From assembly GCA_030562195.1 (NCBI GenBank), contig CM060201.1, positions 25,092,067 to 25,156,066 on the forward strand: DNA of 64,000 nt, read 5' to 3'. Below are positions 50,901 through 59,900 of this stretch, one piece after another; the stretch's first letter is position 1; each line of letters opens with the position of its first letter. A program made the position numbers and the translations under genes. A model generated the notes under the pieces. It made no database searches. It saw only the letters and a program-made list of their open reading frames with translations, and was not told the DNA's origin. The stretch is from Nipponacmea schrenckii (lineage: Eukaryota > Mollusca > Gastropoda > Lottiidae).

Positions 50901-53900
50901 GATATTTTAATTTTTTTGTTTAATTTATAAACATGTTTACCTGATACGCGTTCAGTTAAGATATAGATTTAGTCAAATTAGACTTAAAAAAGTCTTTATT
51001 CTTGCACAATTTTATCTATATACCTTCGAAGTTGACAATAACTATTTTCATTGCACCGACGAGAAAAACATTAGTAAGATTACCAGGATAAGCGTAGACC
51101 TTTGTGTTACATAAGCCCCAATAATGTATGGTGCACGTTTTATCTTTCGTTTTTGTACTGCACAAAGGTACTATTTTTTGTAAACGTTTGCAGTGATCAA
51201 AGTTTGCTTTATAGCCTATACAATACACTTCTAGCTCAATTTAGTTAAGTGTACGCAGCTACAGTTGACAATAAGATTGCAAAGATATGCGTAGACCTTT
51301 GCGTTTGATAAGCTCCAATAAATATAGATGTGTTTTGTAAACAAACAAACGTAATGTAATTTTGTCATGAGATGATATAAGCGTACAAACGACCTATATA
51401 CCTATTTGCACGTCTGAGGCGGTAACATACTTCAATGCCATGTACTTGATAGAGGAACATAGATCTGTCTCTAATACACATGTACTTGATCAGAAATACA
51501 GATCTGTCCATCTAATACACTGTACTCGATCACAGGAAAAAAGATCTGCCCATCTAATACACATGTACTTGATCACAGGAACAAAGACTGGTCCATCTAA
51601 CACATGTACTTGATCACGGGACAAAATCTCCACAATCTGTACTTTTTTTTGATCATCCGTCTTCAATTTACACAAATCATGACGTAACCGGACGTGTTGT
51701 TATTGTCCACTTCCTTAATATTTTCCACAACAACAATGGCATTTTGCTATCCTTTATATCTTAGCAAAAGGCAATAAAACGTTTAAAATCATTTTAAAAA
51801 TATTATTATTAATTTAAATAAGTTTTAACTCACTAATAATAAAATACAAAATCAATTTTTAGACGCCATCATTCAATACGTCTATTGGTCAGAGAAACAT
51901 AGTTCTAAATTTAGCTTAAAAGCACGACAATGGATTCCACAAGCATTTCTACGTCGACATGGTCTTTTGAACTTGAGGATACATGGATTAATCATTAGAA
52001 ACCCCAATTAATCAATTAGTAAGCTTTCTTTGCTCTAATTACTGAGGCAACCCATCTTTAATGTACTTTTGTCACGAGATGATATAAGTGTACAAACGAC
52101 CTTATATACCAATATGCACTGCTCTTGGGAGAGAAAACACTTTTGCACTTTTGTGGCCATGTACTTGATCACAGGAACATAGATCTGTCCATCTAATACA
52201 CATGTACTTGATCACAGGAACATAAGATCTGCCCATCCAATACACATGTACTTGATGTCAGGAACATAGATTGTCTCTGTCCAATCTAATACAGTGTACT
52301 TGATGTCAAGAACATATGTCTGTCCATCTTATACACGTGCACTGGATCACGGGAACATAGATCTGCCCATCCAATACACATGTACTTGATTGCAGGAACA
52401 TAGATCTGTCTACCTAATACACAAGTACTTGATGTCAGGAACATAATGTCTGTCCATCTTATACACGTGCACTGGATAACGGGAACATAGATCTGTCCAT
52501 CTAATACACGTGTACTTGGTCACAGAAACATAGATCTTTCCATCTAATACACGTGTACTTGATCACAGGAACATAGATTGTCTTCTGTTCATCTAATACA
52601 CGTGTACCTGATGTCAGGAACATTGTCTGTCCATCTAATACACGTGTACTTGATCGCAGGAACATAGATCTGCCCATCTAATACACGTGTACTTGATCGC
52701 ACGAACATAGATCTGTCCACATCTAATATAACATACTTTCAAACGTGTGTTGCTGAGATAAAGTATATGTCACCTTATAAAAAATGAAGACATTTTCCAC
52801 TTAATTGAGATGAAAGAAATAAAAATCTTAGTATGCAACATTTAGAGTTACAAAAACAAATAGAAACTCTTACGTATACTCTAATTGCAGGCCATCTGTA
52901 TAATATCGTAGGTCTAACTGTCTCGTATTGACAATTAAAATTGAAAACATTAACTCAAATGTAAATTATATTTTTCTTCTCCGCATACATGATTGAAATG
53001 TAAATTTCAAAAGGCCAAGAATTGTATACAAATAATTAGCCTGCTTTGAAGGTAGTCCCCGCCTCATGTACGGATGTGACACAAAATGTTACATTTTACT
53101 GGAGTCGTTCCGATCCATTTTTTTATGGTTGCTTACGTACGACATCATTCACGTTTTATCATGAATAAAAACCCTTCATTTTAAATTTAAAAATTCAGGT
53201 GAAAATTTTGTGATAATTCCTGTACTTATTTATTAAAAAAAATAATTCTAAACAAGGTGAAAATAATTATCACCAAGGTGAAAATTGAAGTGCTTAATTC
53301 AAAATTAATTTCCATTTACTTAAGCAATGAACGAAGGACCCACTGCAGTTACGGTGATATGAATACATTGGGCAAGGTGCCAAATTGAATGAGCTGCCGT
53401 AGGCAGTCATGATGAATTTAGCACCTTGACCAATGTTTTCATATCACCGTAACTGCAGTGTGTCCATCGTTCATTGCTTATAATTCCACTGTCTAGTGTG
53501 TTCTTTTTACGGACTTTTCGATTTAATTCCATGTCAAAAGGGTTGCCGGTTAAAGATAGGCTAAGGCCTAAACAGAAGCCATATTGTGAGTTTTAGTTTA
53601 AGCATACGCTATGAAAAATAGTCCCAAACATTCCGCTTCAATAAAGGACATCATTTAAAAAAAGAAAAAAGATATGTTTATTTTTCTTTTATATTGTAAT
53701 GATGTATAAACCTTGACATCATTTTAATAAAATGTACAAATAATCAAATAAAGTGACCACGAGAAAAAAAAGATCGTCAATAAACCAAAATGGCGGCTAG
53801 TAAACAAAAATATCAACGATTGAAAAGACTAAACGATATCATTAACATTAATAAAAGTGAATTGACATGTGTTAAATTGAAACAAGTGTAAAATCTAACG

Positions 53901-56900
53901 ATTTAGCTGTGTGTTTTGCTTCTGTGATATTATTTATTAGTTTGGACCCTTGACGTTTAAATTCAAAGTGCAGTTTGTGAACGTGGAACTGTTCAAAAAG
54001 CCTGAGTGTGTGGAGCTTACCATGCAAGTGGAGACAGTCCAATATCAAACCTTCCATACTCAAATATTAAAAAATTTCAATTTCCGACTTGATTTCATTT
54101 TAATTTTAATCCATAAAATATTGACCTAGGCCTAGTCAAAAACCCTATCTAGGTCACAGCAGACGACTAAACGTAGTAGTAGGCCTAGTAAGCTGGGTCA
54201 TGTTATTGTAATCCAACGCACTTAGGAATGTGAGCACGTGTCTGACTGCAGCTTACGTGAATTTGAATGCGTTTCTTGTAGAAGGGTTTATCAAACGAAA
54301 TACAGTGAAAGTGGAAATATATGTATTTGAAAATTATTATCACCTAGATGAAAATAGTTTTTTATTCAAAAAAAAAAAAAAAGTGAATTATGTCGTATGT
54401 GAGCCACCGTAATTTTTGATCGCTACTTTAAGATAATTTTCATCAAGACAGTAGCCGGAGTTGGAAAAAAGTTTGAAATCTATACAAGCCGAACCATGAA
54501 TGAGTTGATCAAGATATTTTCGGATATTTCTACGATATCCCGTCTGGAGATTCAACCTGGTCTGACAACCATAATGCTCGGAAAATCTTAATAATTCTAG
54601 ATGACGCTTTAGGCCTATCAATAACCCTTTTGACTAAATATTGCGATGAATTCGTATAGTGTAAAAACAGTTAAATGTCACACGAAGTGTCAAATATTGT
54701 AAATAAACACTAATAGAATAAAGCAATACATCGCTCTACTAATTTTCTTAACAAATATGCCAGTTTGATGTCGAGCGTTTGTTAAGTACAGGTTTTGGAT
54801 GACTGGATCCAAATAACACACTACATTCAATTGGCCTGACTATTTCAAAAGGTATTTCGCACCAGTGGCGCGTGTTTTAATTATTAGGGGATTGGTGGAG
54901 AAGGGACTCGAAAGTTGTCGAGAATTGAAACCGTTCTGAGAACGCCCATCCGTGTATATTACGCAAAATACACCCTGACCGTACTGAGAACGGTTAAATA
55001 TTAAAGTGTAAACGGGTTTAAAGGGGAAGGGAGGAAATTCTCCCTGTGTATGAGAATTGCTGGAACTATACACTTCCGTCCTATAGAATAGTTTGCAATG
55101 CATGAAACTAACAAGCCGATTTTCGGTTCAAGGTATACTACCTATTAGAATGAATATAAAATTAAATGTCTGAAACTTGGTCAATAGGTAATGACTGAAG
55201 AAAGGAATCGCTATATAGACGATATATCCATTAAACTAAGAAATTTGGGAAAACTATTAAGTTTTATGGATTTATTGCATTATATAGGGATTCTGTCGTA
55301 TAGTTTTGACACCAGGTAAGTTGTCAATGTTGAACAGGATGATTTTGACCAAGTTAAAAAATTTCAATTTTCAGTTTTCTCTTCTTTCAGATTGATTTGT
55401 CTGGTATGGGAATGTCATGGACGTATTTTGTCAATAATGCTTTTTCACAGGTGAGTTTAGTCTAGTATAAATGCACTCAACTGTATCGCTGAGACAGTGT
55501 ACCATGTAAGGCTATTGCATTCCTGTGATTCACCCGTTTTCACAATCTCTAATAGACCAGAAAAGAACACTTAAAGTGTAAAATAAGTTAATGTTTTGTA
55601 TTAACCATTAAACGACGTGTATGCACACAATGTTTCAGAAGACAATAAACAATAGTTGAAAAGCCTGCGGTGAAATGTACTTAAGTGTAATCTTTTGATT
55701 TACCATAGGATATCAACATTTTCTGTTTTCTGTATTGATATTCACAGCATGGTCGTGCTTGATTTACAATGACTGATAATGCATTCAAGCATTCACAGTT
55801 AAATAACTTAATAGATTTGAACTACGTTCACTAATGCATTTTAAACTATTATCCGTATCAAGTCTAATCAGAAGCAGCCAAAAGGCTCTTAAAGATATTG
55901 TAGGGAGGTTTTCAAACATGCCGTCAAAAGAATTTTCAAAACAGGCTGCTTACTAAAGCAGACTGCCTAACAAGTTTGACTGTACCACGAATTATGGTTT
56001 CCTTCGCATGTGAGTCCATCAATTGCCAGATTTTGTTTTTGAAATCATTATATATAACTTTATATCATTTAGCAAACAATACCGTATTTATTTTCAGAAA
56101 CAAACAGTGTACAAACAATTTATACGGGAAGTTGGAACACAACTTGCTGTAGATGCCAACACTAATTTCACAGATGCTCAAATTAAAGAGAGAGTCGACA
56201 TGTTTGTTGACGATGCTTTTAGAGTAGAACAACAACTTGCTTTGGTAAGTCTCATTTCATGAAATACGAGACCATATCACGAGCTTCCTTTGACATAACA
56301 CCAGAATTACTTATGACTCTGTAGAAATGTCAATGTACCTGTTGGCGTCAGATGCGTCTCTTGGAGTAATATCGCTTGTCTCGATATATATTCATCAGCC
56401 TCCTTTGGAAATCCAGCGCATCCCTTGGTGTGCGATCGTGTCTTATAGCGCATTCCTTGGTGTGAGATCGCGTCTTATAGCGCATCCCTTGACATGCGAT
56501 CGTGTTTTATAGCGCATCCCTTCGAAATATTAACCAAACCCTTGAAACACCAGCGCCTTATGGAAATACCAGAGCTTCTTTTGAAACGTGGACGTAGCTT
56601 TTGATATATTCTCTTGAAATACCAGCCCACCTATTAAAAATCCAGGGCTTTCATTGGCACACTGGTAGGCCTTGAGATATATTAGAAATTCTCTTTAAAT
56701 ATTGCCACCTTTCCATAAATACGCGTACCAGCGTTTATCTTAAAATCATTGACACAACAAGCATTGCAACCTGATAAGATCATTGAATTATTCGGTTTGT
56801 TTGTGAATAGTTCAGACCACAATACATACAATGTCTTTTACATTATATACAGTTAACTAACAGAACCAATTCTACACTAAACCCACACAATGATGAAGAA

Positions 56901-59900
56901 AGGGTTTCATTGTCTCAACTTAACTCACAGACTGGCGGTGGAACAGTAGTAAGTTTCAGTTCCATTTATAAATACTCGTATATAAAATTTTTAAGACTTA
57001 TCTTCATAGTTGAGCATCTTATGTGAGTTTTGGTCCTTAGATAACTTTTTAGCATAATAAGTTGTCTCCCATTCGATTTTCTTGAGACCATTCCACATAC
57101 ACATAAGATGCAAATATTTCCCAATTTTACTCAAATATTGGAACGGAAATAACTCACATTGGAATTTTATTTTTGTATAAGCGGATTAAGAATAGGCTAT
57201 CTGACTTTTGTTTGTTTACCATCTATATGCCTATGCCCGATTCCGTAGTGTTAATGACTAATCACATATGACCCTTTGCATTACTGACTGCCATAAAACA
57301 CTTAGTTTTAGAGACTTGCTGGAACAACAACTAGAAATTCCCAATATCCCGTTATTATTAAACCATAAATATATGATGTTTGTTACAGATCGATTATGTT
57401 GAGCTATTCAAGTATATGTTTGACGAGGCTAATGTTGATGAGAATACCAAAGTTGTGGTTGTTGAAAAGCAGTATATCATGGGATTAACTAAACTGATCA
57501 ACGACTTAGGTGGTGACAAACAAAGGTTGGTGGTTTATTGTGGTTGCACGGGTTGAGAAACTCAACCGAGTAGTTGTATCATGGGACTTGTGCTTTTCCT
57601 CTTAACAGTCCACTTGGTATAATAATTTCAAAATTAATCACGTTGTTGTTTACATTTGTATACTATGGTACATCTTGTATGAAGTTGAATCTTTGTGGCC
57701 TAGGCCAGTTGTTATATGACCCTACGTTCCTATTACTTACTCCCTAACACTACGTGTATTATTTCAGAATAATGAACAACTATTTTACGTGGAGATTGGC
57801 ACAGAAATACGTACAGGAGTTGTCCTGGGAATATATTCACGCTAACAGAAATTTCTATGTTAACGCCCACAACAACAACCAGTTCTTGGGGTCCCAGAGA
57901 TATTGTCTACAATTAGTTACCACTCAGATGAGCCAAGCCGTCAGCGCTTTGTTTGTTAGAGATCATTTTGTGGACACCAACAGAAAGAAGGTACTACAAA
58001 ATTCCGTTGATTTAGCCATAAGCAAACTGTGCCGTTTCTACGAGACGGTCGGAGAGGTTCCTACTTTAAACTTGTGATCATTCTACATAAGGAAAGAATG
58101 ACCTGTGTTTTCCCTGCAATATTTGTAGACCCCTTCTCGACCCACATCTAGAAACACCATTGATACATAAATGCTACCGTCAATTAATAATGTGTGCTAG
58201 ACTTCAAACTGACTAATATGCATTATTCAGACTTCTTGAACTTTGAAGGTTTCCCCCTTTCCGTTTATAGCTGAGTTGACTAGAATAACGAGGACAGAGA
58301 AAATAACCTTATTTTTATGAGGCCATATGATCCACTTCACCTTCAAATGACATCATAGTATACCATGCGCATTAGTCGACTGAGCTACAACCCTCTCTTA
58401 TTTGGGGTTTCGACAATCAACAAGAGAAGTTCTTCTTTAAGATTCGAACATTTTGGAGGACTCTTGTTCCTTTATGAATTTTATTAAATGTATACTCAAT
58501 CTCTATCCTCTAGGCCATGGAAATCGTTGATTATCTTAAAGATTCTATGATCGATCGACTACTGGACAATACTTGGATGGAACAAAGTACAAAAGAAAAA
58601 GCAAAACAAAAGGTACGTTTACAATAATTCTTATGGGACTCACGTATTAAATCAGTTATAGATGTTTTGTGGATAAGTTGACGCTTCTTTTACAATGAAT
58701 TGGATTATTTTTTTTTTTGGGAAAAAAAGCAATAGCTCTTCCTTTGTGCTAATCAGAAATTACTCTTATAAATGTATTAGAATATTATATTTTACTTGTA
58801 AGAAACAATAGATATTGTTTTATTTTTACTTAAACGTTGTTATGATTTTACCTGGATTTTGTTATAATTTTGCTTGCACACTATTTTAAATTTAAATTGT
58901 AAGTTACAATAGGTTTGCAAGGATGTTGTTATAATTTAACTTAAACGTTATTATAATTTTACTTGGATGTTGTTATAATTTTACTTGGATGTTATTATAA
59001 TTTTACTTGAACGTTATTATAATTTTACTTGAACGTTAATATATTTTACTTGGACGTTATTATCATTTCAGTTACTCAGCTCGCAATATAAATTAGGATA
59101 TCCAGATTTTCTTTTGGACGACTCGAAACTCGATGCTTATTATGATTCGGTAGGTTTCTTAAGCTTGTTTTTTGTCGGTGTGCTCGATGATATATCGTAC
59201 GATATTATTTGATATTTAACCGGATTGTGGGAGTCTTACTTATTGCTCTCCAGCTGCTTTTAGAGTGTGTGTATGTTACCATACAACTTGTAGCCTAGAG
59301 ATTCCCCAACTTTTTTTAAATCAATCTATTGATTCCAATTTTGATAAAAAATAATCAAGTTTAAAGAGAAGGACTTTTTTAAAAGCCTTTGATTTTTCAT
59401 AATTGATTAAGCCTGTATTGTAAAATTTTGGGAAAGAGAAAAGGTGAAAATACCCTTTTATAATTACATGTAGTAATTTAGGGGTGAAAAATTTTTTGTA
59501 ACTTTTGGTTTTAAATTTTTTTTTTTATTTAACAGTTAACCATCACGCAAGGTGATCACTTTGGGAACACCCTAGCCTTCAATATCTTCTGGAAAGAAAG
59601 ATTGAACAAGAACTTGAAAATGGGTACAGATAAGAGTGTATGGAACTACCAAACCTACGCTGTTACCGCAGAATATTACAATCCCTGGAGTGAATTGATA
59701 GTACCAGCTGGTTTACTGCAGTTCCCTATCTATGACTATTCGTTGCCACATTATATAAACTTTGGATCTATTGGTACAATCATGGGACATCAATTAATAC
59801 ATGCTATTGATGAATATGGTAAGCTTTTTGGTATCCTTATACCATTAATGATATGACGTCCTTATTGGGTATATAAAGAGATTTTTTTTAAAATTTTGTA

